NCBI GenBank assembly: GCA_027592155.1
Contig: JAQCKY010000155.1
Coordinates: 1-6,203, forward strand
Length of the DNA: 6,203 nt
Direction of reading: 5' to 3'
Origin: Pseudomonadota bacterium
GTDB lineage: Bacteria > Pseudomonadota > Alphaproteobacteria > Rhodospirillales > UBA2165
In this document: piece by piece, positions 1 to 5,539 of the stretch
Layout of the letters: each line of letters opens with the position of its first letter
Numbering within the stretch: the first letter of the stretch is position 1
Position numbers and translations under genes: made by a program
Notes under the pieces: generated by a model
Database searches by the model: none
What the model was told of the DNA's origin: nothing
What the model saw: the letters and a program-made list of their open reading frames with translations, nothing else

Positions 1-207
1 TGGCATCACACCGACAAAGTTCTTTTCGACTACACCAAGCTGGGGGGGCAAGCGCTCATCGGCGGCGATTTTAAGAGCGGCATGCCTGGTTTCAAGAGCC
101 TGTTATCCGACGACCAAATCTGGGCCGTCTTGGCCTATATTAAAAGCACGTGGCCGGGACAGATCCGCGAACGCCAAGAAAGCCTGAATCGAAGCCAGAA
201 ACCTTGA
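1..207 (+). CDS. C-type cytochrome, C-terminal fragment (5' end outside window)
   Basis: Frame 1 is open from the window edge to a TGA at 205-207 and gives 68 residues. The segment is typical of the C-terminal half of small class I c-type cytochromes. A His-His pair near the start leads into a K-L-G-G turn. A Gly-Met-Pro-Gly-Phe motif follows, with Met28 (82-84) as the likely distal haem ligand. The usual final helix comes next (L-S-D-D-Q-I-W-A-V-L-A-Y-I-K, visible residues 35-48), then a short charged tail. The CxxCH haem-attachment motif would lie upstream of the window, so haem binding is inferred from the C-terminal pattern alone. Proteins of this type are normally exported to the periplasm as electron carriers, but no signal peptide can be seen here. 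The gene converges on the hydroxyacid dehydrogenase with 57 bp between stops. Those 57 bp contain only a weak 5-bp CCCGG/CCGGG pairing and no T-run. Confidence 0.8.
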   Translation, partial: WHHTDKVLFDYTKLGGQALIGGDFKSGMPGFKSLLSDDQIWAVLAYIKSTWPGQIRERQESLNRSQKP

Positions 208-264
208 AGCGTTATGTCGAGGTTCCCGGGATCGGGTTTCATATCGTTACCGGGTATTCTCTAA

Positions 265-1221
265 TCAGGTCAGTTCAGGGATCGGCGTGATTAGCGCTTT
301 TCCGGAAAAATAGGCTTCGAGATTGCGGATCGTCATATCGCCGAGCGCCCGGACCGACTCCTGAGTGTCCCCGGCCCGGTGGGGAGATAACACGACATTG
401 TCGAGTTTTTGGAGCGCTTCGGGCGCACCCGGCTCGCCTTCATAAACATCGAGGCCCGCACCGGCGATGGTTTGGTTTTCCAACGCAGCTATCAAGGCGT
501 CCGTATCGACCACGGTTCCCCGGCCGATATTGATCAAATAACCCTTCGGCCCGAGAGCGGAAAGCACTTCCGCATTGACGATATGGCGGGTCGCTTCACC
601 GCCCGGACAAGCAACAATGAGAACATCGGACGCCGCCGCCATGGCGGTCAGATCGTCGTAATAGGCGTAGTCCACGTCCGGGGTCGGGTTGGGTTTGTGG
701 TACAGCACCGTCGTTCCCATCGCCACGCAGCGGGAGGCGATGCGGGTGCCGGCCTGGCCGAGCCCGATAATGCCGACGGTTTTGCCGAACAATGTCGGCA
801 CGAAGGGCGGCCCCCATATGGGGCCCCAACTGCCGTCGCGGACAAAGCGGTCGGCGGGGATGATCCGGCGGATCGCCGCCAAGGCCAGGGCAAGAGCGAG
901 CTCGGCGACGCTGTCGGCATTTGCAGCCGGGCAATAAAATCCCGCCACACTTTTTTCGGCGTAAGCGTCAATATCCATGCTTTGATACCCCGCGCCGAAA
1001 TAACCCAAGAGCTCCAACTTCGGCATCCGGCTCAACTGATCCCGGCTTGGCGCCAGCGGCGTGATTGTAATGATCGCCTGCGCCTCGGGTGCGGCCGCAT
1101 CAATCGCTTCATCCCGCGCCGCTCCCCGTGCCATCGGCGGCACGCTCACATCGTAGTTTTCCCGGAGCCGGTCAAAAAAGGGTTCGTGATGTTCACCGAG
1201 AAATAGAATCTTTGGTTTCAT
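265..1221 (-). CDS. D-isomer-specific 2-hydroxyacid dehydrogenase (glyoxylate/hydroxypyruvate reductase-like)
   Basis: A 318-residue NAD(P)-dependent oxidoreductase of the D-2-hydroxyacid dehydrogenase family, of normal length and cytosolic. Family members reversibly reduce 2-oxoacids such as glyoxylate or hydroxypyruvate. The N-terminal catalytic-domain part spans about residues 1-100. The Rossmann domain follows, with G153-L-G-Q-A-G158, and the catalytic domain closes the C-terminus. The catalytic triad is intact: Arg234 (in N-I-G-R-G), Glu263 (in E-G-E-P) and His281 (in S-P-H-R-A-G). Their 29- and 18-residue spacings are those of family enzymes. The loop after the second Rossmann strand reads Y174-H-K-P and lacks the acidic residue usual for NAD, so NADP preference is an inference. 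I chose the ATG at 1221 over an in-frame TTG at 1230 because GGAAG lies nine bases before the ATG but directly abuts the TTG. The gene is divergent from the acetyltransferase and convergent with the cytochrome. The substrate cannot be fixed from sequence. Confidence 0.93.
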   Translation of the reverse strand: MKPKILFLGEHHEPFFDRLRENYDVSVPPMARGAARDEAIDAAAPEAQAIITITPLAPSRDQLSRMPKLELLGYFGAGYQSMDIDAYAEKSVAGFYCPAANADSVAELALALALAAIRRIIPADRFVRDGSWGPIWGPPFVPTLFGKTVGIIGLGQAGTRIASRCVAMGTTVLYHKPNPTPDVDYAYYDDLTAMAAASDVLIVACPGGEATRHIVNAEVLSALGPKGYLINIGRGTVVDTDALIAALENQTIAGAGLDVYEGEPGAPEALQKLDNVVLSPHRAGDTQESVRALGDMTIRNLEAYFSGKALITPIPELT

Positions 1222-1230
1222 TCTTAACAA

Positions 1231-1235
1231 CTTCC
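1231..1235 (-). promoter_or_regulatory. Ribosome binding site deciding the dehydrogenase start
   Basis: On the minus strand GGAAG (plus-strand CTTCC) sits nine bases before the ATG at 1221. The alternative TTG start at 1230 begins directly after it, which leaves no spacer. The downstream ATG is therefore the better start. Confidence 0.6.
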
Positions 1236-1255
1236 GTTTTCAGAGTGGAAAATTT

Positions 1256-1268
1256 GGCCTAAAAGGCC
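1256..1268. repeat. Short inverted repeat in the divergent intergenic region
   Basis: GGCCT-AAA-AGGCC is a perfect 5-bp inverted repeat with a 3-bp centre. If one extra C in the right arm is allowed, the arms extend to TTGGCCT and AGGCCCAA. It lies between two divergent genes, inside the probable leader of the dehydrogenase. That is a plausible place for a repressor site, but the repeat is short and could be chance. No T-run follows it on either strand, so it is not an intrinsic terminator. Confidence 0.3.
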
Positions 1269-1295
1269 CAAAAGGAAATCCCCGCTTTTCAAATA

Positions 1296-1301
1296 ATTAT
1301 A
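1296..1301 (-). promoter_or_regulatory. Possible -10 element for the dehydrogenase gene
   Basis: The minus strand reads TATAAT exactly, in the most AT-rich part of the 109-bp divergent spacer. Transcription from it would give a leader of roughly 65-70 bases containing the 1256-1268 inverted repeat. At 16-18 bp spacing there is no good -35 hexamer (GTCCGG at 17 bp), so this is a weak call. A rightward promoter for the acetyltransferase presumably lies in the same spacer (TTATAC at 1297-1302 is a poor candidate). Confidence 0.25.
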
Positions 1302-1330
1302 CGAACTCACAATCTTTCCCGGACGACACA

Positions 1331-1834
1331 ATGATCATACGCCCTATGGTGGCTGCCGATGCTGACGCAGTGCTCGCCATCTATCAAGCCGGGATCGATA
1401 CCGGACACGCAACATTCGAATCTCAACTACCGAGTTGGGAAAAGTTCGACACCGGACATACCGACGAGTGCCGCCTGGTCGGCGAAATCGACGGCGCAGT
1501 TGTCGGCTTTGCCGTGCTGTCAAAGGTCTCGTCGCGGCAGGTCTATGCGGGTGTCGCCGAGATCAGCATATATTTGAACCCGGACATCCGAGGTCATGGC
1601 CACGGCACCGCCCTGCTCACCGCAGCCGTCGAAGCGTCGGAGGAGGCTGGATACTGGACCTTGGAGTCCCTCATTTTCCCCGAAAACACCGTTAGCCTGC
1701 GCCTCCATGAGCGCTGTGGGTTCAAGGTCATCGGCACCAAACCCCGCCATGGAAAAATGACTTATGGCGAGTTCGCCGGCCGCTGGCGCGACGTCCTCTT
1801 GCTCTCCCGCCGCTCCACAAAGACGGGCCGATAA
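1331..1834 (+). CDS. GNAT N-acetyltransferase, phosphinothricin acetyltransferase-like (PAT/MnaT type)
   Basis: A 167-residue single-domain GNAT enzyme. It would transfer the acetyl group of acetyl-CoA to the amino group of a small substrate in the cytosol. The N-terminus starts directly with strand 1 (M-I-I-R-P-M), followed by the A-T-F-E motif at 27-30 usual in the PAT subgroup. Motif A carries the acetyl-CoA pyrophosphate loop R87-G-H-G-H-G92. Motif B has N119, S122 and the L-H-E-R-C-G-F run at 125-131. The C-terminal G-R-W-R-D-V segment (150-155) is also characteristic of PAT-like proteins. Relatives acetylate phosphinothricin, methionine sulfoximine/sulfone or other amino acids, and the true substrate here is unknown. 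The start at 1331 has only a weak GGA seven bases upstream, but no other start fits the domain. The gene is divergent from the hydroxyacid dehydrogenase and 105 bp ahead of the LVIVD gene. Confidence 0.9.
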   Translation: MIIRPMVAADADAVLAIYQAGIDTGHATFESQLPSWEKFDTGHTDECRLVGEIDGAVVGFAVLSKVSSRQVYAGVAEISIYLNPDIRGHGHGTALLTAAVEASEEAGYWTLESLIFPENTVSLRLHERCGFKVIGTKPRHGKMTYGEFAGRWRDVLLLSRRSTKTGR

Positions 1835-1867
1835 ACCGCTGCATCAGACTTGCTCCCTCCGCCGAAT

Positions 1868-1877
1868 AGAATATTCT
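1868..1877. repeat. 10-bp perfect palindrome upstream of the LVIVD gene
   Basis: AGAATATTCT is a perfect palindrome in the 105-bp gap between the acetyltransferase and the LVIVD gene. It lies 10 bp before the hairpin at 1888-1920. It could be an operator half of some kind, and TAGAAT at 1867-1872 also resembles a -10 box without a matching -35. Function is unproven and chance occurrence is possible. Confidence 0.25.
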
Positions 1878-1887
1878 TAAAGCCGAA

Positions 1888-1920
1888 GGTGCCGCCATTT
1901 CATAGCAATCGAGTGGCACC
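1888..1920 (+). other. Potential leader hairpin before the LVIVD gene
   Basis: GGTGCC at 1888-1893 pairs with GGCACC at 1915-1920. One G-U pair and one further C-G pair extend the stem to 8 bp (1888-1895 with 1913-1920), closing a 17-base loop. The stem ends six bases before the Shine-Dalgarno sequence of the LVIVD gene. No T-run follows on either strand, so an intrinsic terminator is unlikely. A translational or mRNA-stability element, or a protein-binding inverted repeat, would fit the position. No riboswitch class is recognised. Confidence 0.35.
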
Positions 1921-1926
1921 AAAATT

Positions 1927-1934
1927 AGGAAGGA
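1927..1934 (+). promoter_or_regulatory. Strong ribosome binding site of the LVIVD gene
   Basis: AGGAAGGA ends five bases before the ATG at 1940. It is the best Shine-Dalgarno sequence in the window. It fixes the start at 1940 rather than at the in-frame TTG at 1850, whose extra 30 codons would run through the leader hairpin and encode unconserved-looking sequence. Confidence 0.75.
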
Positions 1935-1939
1935 ATATC

Positions 1940-3064
1940 ATGGCATCCGCATCAGGAATCAAAGAACTCGGCTGGGTCGACTGCAAGGGCGGTGGCCAGA
2001 TTGAGGTCGTCGGTAACACGGCTTTTGTCGGGCATACCATTGGGCCGGAGGCAACATCGATCATCGATGTCTCAGACCCAAAAAACCCAAAACTCGTCAA
2101 TACTATTCATTGCGCCCATCAAGGCACCCATGCTCATAAGGTCCGGGCCGCCAATGACCTGATGCTGACGAATTATGAGACCATCGATTACCTGGGCGAG
2201 CCCGGCGAAGGGTTCAAAGGCGGGCTTAACATCTTCGATGCCTCGGACCCTCACAATCCAAAGCACATTCACCATTGGGAAACCGAGCACGAGGGCGTGC
2301 ACAGATTTACCTTCGACGGACGTTATGCCTACATTTCACCGACGGTGGAGGGATATACCGGTCATATCTGCATGATCCTCGACCTGGAAAATCCAACCGA
2401 GCCTAAAGAGGTTGGGCGTTGGTGGTGGCCCGGCCAGTGGGTCGCCGGTGGTGAAGTGCCGGACGTGCCGGTCTCACATCTTCGCTGTCATCACCCGATT
2501 CGGCGCGGTAACCGGCTCTATGTCAGTTATTGGCTTGCCGGATGGGCGATCCTCGATATCACCGACATGAGCAATCCCACCTGCGTTGCGATGGTCAAAA
2601 AGAACAAGTCCTTCCCCTGCCCGTCTCACACCTGCCTGCCGCTGCCTTTTGAGCTGGACGGCATGGATGTCATGTTGGTGGCCGACGAAGACGTGGCCCG
2701 GAAAGCCGATATCGGCCCCGCCTTCATGTGGATGTATAATATCGACGACGAGACCAACCCGATCCCCATCGCCAGCGCACAATTGGACCACCTAAAATCC
2801 GGTGAAGCGGCCCCTCTGATGACCGGCTGTCACCAGCCGGTTGAGGTCGTCCGATCCACCGAGATCCCCACCGCCTGGTTCCAACAAGGCTTGCGGATCA
2901 TCGATATCGCCAATCCCCACCATCCCCACGAGGTCGCGCACTTCCTGCCCGATCCGCCACCCGGCTGCGACCGGGTCTTGTCCAACGACGTCTTCCAGGA
3001 CGACCGCGGTATCATCTATCTGCAAGACCGCGACCGGGGCCTTCATTTGGTGGAACGGGTTTAA
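1940..3064 (+). CDS. LVIVD-repeat beta-propeller protein, histidine-rich, function unknown
   Basis: A 374-residue protein without signal peptide or membrane segment, hence probably cytosolic. It has six LVIVD-type repeats in which a hydrophobic strand is followed by D-x-x-x-P-x-x-P/V. Examples are I41-I-D-V-S-D-P, L96-N-I-F-D-A-S-D-P, M145-I-L-D-L-E-N-P, A203-I-L-D-I-T-D, M265-Y-N-I-D-D and L318-R-I-I-D-I-A-N-P. A seventh unit (about 348-374) lacks the outer strand, which the N-terminal E9-L-G-W-V-D-C could supply. This suggests a seven-bladed propeller closed by its N-terminus. It has 23 histidines (about 6%) and nine cysteines. His66, His121, His185, His230 and His298 fall at the same place at the start of the inner strand of five blades. 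Known LVIVD proteins have no firmly assigned activity. A metal-dependent enzyme like the His-rich propeller SBP56/methanethiol oxidase is conceivable, but I see no homology to it. The gene is preceded by a strong Shine-Dalgarno sequence and a leader hairpin. Confidence 0.85.
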   Translation: MASASGIKELGWVDCKGGGQIEVVGNTAFVGHTIGPEATSIIDVSDPKNPKLVNTIHCAHQGTHAHKVRAANDLMLTNYETIDYLGEPGEGFKGGLNIFDASDPHNPKHIHHWETEHEGVHRFTFDGRYAYISPTVEGYTGHICMILDLENPTEPKEVGRWWWPGQWVAGGEVPDVPVSHLRCHHPIRRGNRLYVSYWLAGWAILDITDMSNPTCVAMVKKNKSFPCPSHTCLPLPFELDGMDVMLVADEDVARKADIGPAFMWMYNIDDETNPIPIASAQLDHLKSGEAAPLMTGCHQPVEVVRSTEIPTAWFQQGLRIIDIANPHHPHEVAHFLPDPPPGCDRVLSNDVFQDDRGIIYLQDRDRGLHLVERV

Positions 3065-3156
3065 CCGCCGCGGAAAAAATATTTGCGCGCACGTCTATTC
3101 GTAACCCGGGACCAATGCTAAACAGTCGGCCCGAACAGCAACAAAAGCGAACACTC

Positions 3157-3816
3157 ATGCGCGCAATCGTCTTTGACCTGGACGGCACCTTGATCGACTC
3201 GGCGCCCGACCTTCATGCCGCCCTCAATTTTGTACTTCGCTTGGAAGACCGCCGTCCGGTCAGCCTTGAGACCGCGCAGCCCATGATCGGCGGCGGCGCC
3301 GTCAAAATGATCACCGAGGGCTTTGCCGTCACCGGCGATCCGGTGACCGAGGCGCAAATGACCAAACTCCACAAAGCATTTTTGGAGTTCTACGAAGCCG
3401 AATGCCACCATCGCTCCAAACCCTATCCCCGGGTCTTTGAAGTCCTGGAGCAATTGCGAGGTGACGGATACAAGCTCGGCGTCTGCACCAACAAGCTCGG
3501 CTATCTGACCGATAAAGTTTTAGCCGGCTTCAAAATGACCGGCTATTTCGATTCCATCGCCGGCGCAGACCGCTTTACGACCCGCAAACCGGACGCCGGC
3601 CATCTGCTGGGCGTGCTGGATGAACTGGGCGTCGCGGCCGAAGACGCCGTGATGGTCGGCGATTCCGAAACCGATGTGGCCACAGCCCGGGCGACGGGCT
3701 GCCCGGTGATCGCCGTGACCTTCGGCTACCCAACCCTGCCGCCGGACCAGTTGGGTGCCGACGCTCTGATCAGCCATTACAACGAATTGCCCGGCGCCAT
3801 CAACGCTTTACGCTGA
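3157..3816 (+). CDS. gph: HAD-superfamily hydrolase, probable phosphoglycolate phosphatase
   Basis: A 219-residue cytosolic phosphatase of HAD subfamily IA. All four motifs are present: nucleophile and acid/base D7-L-D-G-T11 (Asp7, Asp9), Thr111 in V-C-T-N-K, Lys144 in T-R-K-P-D, and the Mg2+-binding G168-D-S-E-T-D173. The helical cap occupies about residues 15-90 and carries G-G-G-A-V-K at 45-50, resembling the V-G-x-G-A of Gph proteins. Gph dephosphorylates 2-phosphoglycolate, a DNA-repair and oxygenase by-product, to glycolate. Related HAD enzymes with other sugar-phosphate substrates cannot be excluded by sequence. The start is uncertain. An ATG at 3115 would add 14 polar residues, but the ATG at 3157 begins M-R-A-I-V-F-D exactly at the first strand, as in the family. 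Neither start has a good Shine-Dalgarno sequence. It lies 92 bp after the LVIVD gene and 74 bp before the GMC gene. Confidence 0.82.
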   Translation: MRAIVFDLDGTLIDSAPDLHAALNFVLRLEDRRPVSLETAQPMIGGGAVKMITEGFAVTGDPVTEAQMTKLHKAFLEFYEAECHHRSKPYPRVFEVLEQLRGDGYKLGVCTNKLGYLTDKVLAGFKMTGYFDSIAGADRFTTRKPDAGHLLGVLDELGVAAEDAVMVGDSETDVATARATGCPVIAVTFGYPTLPPDQLGADALISHYNELPGAINALR

Positions 3817-3878
3817 CCGGAAAGCTGCATCGGCGGTATCGACCTGCCCGAAACCCCTCGCTACAGTTATCGGGAAAT

Positions 3879-3884
3879 AGGGAG
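3879..3884 (+). promoter_or_regulatory. Ribosome binding site of the GMC oxidoreductase gene
   Basis: AGGGAG stands six bases before the ATG at 3891. That ATG is also immediately ahead of the FAD-binding strand (M-S-G-F-D-Y-I-I-V-G), which confirms the start. Confidence 0.7.
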
Positions 3885-3890
3885 ACGACG

Positions 3891-5519
3891 ATGAGCGGAT
3901 TTGATTATATAATTGTCGGCGCGGGTTCGGCGGGCTGCACGCTGGCCGGCCGCCTCAGCGAGGATGCCGATAAACGAGTCCTCGTTATCGAGGCCGGCGG
4001 CAAGGATAATGATTGGCTGATTAAAATTCCGATCGGCGTCGGCAAGATCATCCCGTCCGGTATTTATAACTGGAACTACACGTCCGCACCCGAGCCCAAC
4101 GCCAATGATCGGTCCGTCTATCATCCGCGGGGAAAGGTGCTCGGCGGCTCGTCCTCGATCAATATGATGGCCTATGTTCGCGGCAACGCGGCCGACTATG
4201 ACCGCTGGCGGCAAAAGGGCCTGAGCGGCTGGTCCTATGCGGACGTACTCCCCTATTTCCGGCGCGCCGAAGGTTACGAGCTCGGCAGCGATACTTATCA
4301 CAACGCAGACGGCCCCTTGCGCGTCCAGCGTGCGCCGGCGGATGACATTTTGTTCCAAGCATTCCTGGGCGCCGGTAAAGAAGCCGGTCACCCCGCCACC
4401 GAAGATTATAACGGCGCCGTCCAAGACGGATTCACCCGTGTCCAATACACCAATGACGACGGCGAACGCTGCAGCGCGGCGAGGGCCTATCTGCATCCCG
4501 CCGCCGGCCGCCCCAACCTGGAAATCATGACCGAGACGTTGGTCAACAAAGTGATTATCGAAAACGGCAAAGCCGTCGGGTTGGAGATCAACCGCAAGGG
4601 ACAGATCAGCCGGGTCGATACCGCCGATGGCGGTGAGGTGATCCTCTCGGGCGGAGCCTATAATTCGCCGCAGCTATTGCTGCTTTCCGGTATCGGGCCG
4701 GGCGAACATCTGCGCGACGTCGGCATCGAGCCCGTTGTCGAATTGGCGGGCGTCGGTAAGAACTTGCAAGACCATCCCTCGATCGCCATCGAAGCGGCGT
4801 TTAATAAACGCTCCGCCTTCATCAAGGAACTTCGATACGACCGGCTGGCCATGCATATGTTGCGGGCGCATTTCTTCCGGACCGGGTTCGGCACCCAGAA
4901 CCCCGGCCAGGTCATCGCCTTCCTCAAGAGCAAACCCGAGCTGGAAATTCCCGATCTGCAATTCTTTTGCCGCCAGGGCATGTCGGCCATCCAGCCTTGG
5001 TTCCCCTTCGTCGGGACCCCAAAAGGCGACGGCGCAACGCTTAGGACCTGTCACCTCCGCCCGGAAAGCCGCGGCGAGCTTACTCTTTCCAGCAGCGACC
5101 CGACGGCCCCACCGAAATTCTTCAACAACTTCCTCTCAACCGAGGAAGACCGCAGGGCTTTGCGGGTCAGCTTCAAAATGATGCGGGAATTGCTGGCGCA
5201 ACCGTCCCTTCAGGCCCTCGATCTGACCGAGGCCAAGCCGGGTCACGAGGTGCAGAGCGACGACGAGATCGACGCCTATATCCGCGAAGACGTCTGGACG
5301 GTGTTCCATCCGACCGGCACGTGCCGCATGGGGGCCGATCCGGACTCCGTCGTCGATCTCGATCTCAAGGTTCGCGGCGTCGACGGGCTGCGTGTCGTCG
5401 ATGCCTCGGTGATGCCCGACATGGTCGGCGGCAACATCAACGCCCCGGTGATCATGATCGCGGAAAAAGCCTCGGATATTATTCGGGGTAAAGCGCCCCT
5501 GCCCTCGGCAGAGCTATAG
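3891..5519 (+). CDS. GMC-family FAD-dependent alcohol/choline dehydrogenase-like oxidoreductase
   Basis: A complete 542-residue flavoprotein of glucose-methanol-choline type, of usual length for BetA-like dehydrogenases. The ADP-binding fold starts at once with G10-A-G-S-A-G15 and ends in E34-A-G-G. GMC signature 1 spans about 78-104 (P79-R-G-K-V-L-G-G-S-S). Signature 2 spans about 253-268 (S-G-G-A-Y-N-S-P, then L-L-L-L-S-G-I-G). The active-site pair is present: His473 in V-F-H-P-T-G-T-C-R-M-G and Asn517 in N-I-N-A-P. There is no Sec or Tat signal peptide, so it acts in the cytosol or at the inner face of the membrane, oxidising an alcohol to an aldehyde and passing electrons to a quinone or other acceptor. 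It resembles choline dehydrogenase, but no betaine-aldehyde dehydrogenase, betI or choline transporter gene is nearby, so an unspecified primary alcohol is equally likely. The last codons and stop are tandemly repeated downstream. Confidence 0.93.
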   Translation: MSGFDYIIVGAGSAGCTLAGRLSEDADKRVLVIEAGGKDNDWLIKIPIGVGKIIPSGIYNWNYTSAPEPNANDRSVYHPRGKVLGGSSSINMMAYVRGNAADYDRWRQKGLSGWSYADVLPYFRRAEGYELGSDTYHNADGPLRVQRAPADDILFQAFLGAGKEAGHPATEDYNGAVQDGFTRVQYTNDDGERCSAARAYLHPAAGRPNLEIMTETLVNKVIIENGKAVGLEINRKGQISRVDTADGGEVILSGGAYNSPQLLLLSGIGPGEHLRDVGIEPVVELAGVGKNLQDHPSIAIEAAFNKRSAFIKELRYDRLAMHMLRAHFFRTGFGTQNPGQVIAFLKSKPELEIPDLQFFCRQGMSAIQPWFPFVGTPKGDGATLRTCHLRPESRGELTLSSSDPTAPPKFFNNFLSTEEDRRALRVSFKMMRELLAQPSLQALDLTEAKPGHEVQSDDEIDAYIREDVWTVFHPTGTCRMGADPDSVVDLDLKVRGVDGLRVVDASVMPDMVGGNINAPVIMIAEKASDIIRGKAPLPSAEL

Positions 5520-5539
5520 TGCCCTCGGCCGAACTCTAG
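5500..5539 (+). repeat. Tandem duplication of the GMC gene 3' end, including the stop codon
   Basis: Two adjacent 20-bp units (5500-5519 and 5520-5539) match at 17 of 20 positions. Unit 1 carries the last codons P-S-A-E-L and TAG of the GMC gene. Unit 2, shifted by two bases of frame and lying after the stop, would encode the same P-S-A-E-L-stop. The three mismatches (5510/5530, 5513/5533, 5516/5536) are the third positions of three successive codons, and all are synonymous. Unit 2 also supplies the stop codon of rpiA on the other strand (CTA at 5536-5538). Similarity stops at both unit edges. Confidence 0.85.

Noticed and set aside
208..264. Possible terminator between the cytochrome and dehydrogenase genes (CCCGG and CCGGG arms).
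   Set aside because: The stem is only 5 bp with a long loop and no T-run on either strand.
409..1206. A 265-codon open frame on the plus strand opposite the hydroxyacid dehydrogenase.
   Set aside because: It lies wholly antisense to a gene with an intact catalytic triad. Its product is Arg/His-rich without recognisable motifs, as expected for a shadow frame in GC-rich coding DNA.
1850..1939. A 30-codon N-terminal extension of the LVIVD protein from TTG at 1850.
   Set aside because: The strong Shine-Dalgarno sequence at 1927-1934 serves the ATG at 1940, the extension shows no signal peptide or domain, and it runs through the leader hairpin.
3847..3873. Possible terminator after the Gph-like gene (CCCGA and TCGGG arms).
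   Set aside because: A 5-bp stem with a large loop and no T-run, running into the GMC Shine-Dalgarno region. It is too weak to call.
3867..4496. A 209-codon open frame on the minus strand inside the GMC gene.
   Set aside because: It is antisense to the conserved FAD-binding region, has no domain I recognise, and is explained by codon bias of the GMC gene.
3891..5519. Naming the GMC gene betA (choline dehydrogenase).
   Set aside because: Many GMC alcohol dehydrogenases share these motifs, and no betB, betI or choline transporter gene is seen in the window.
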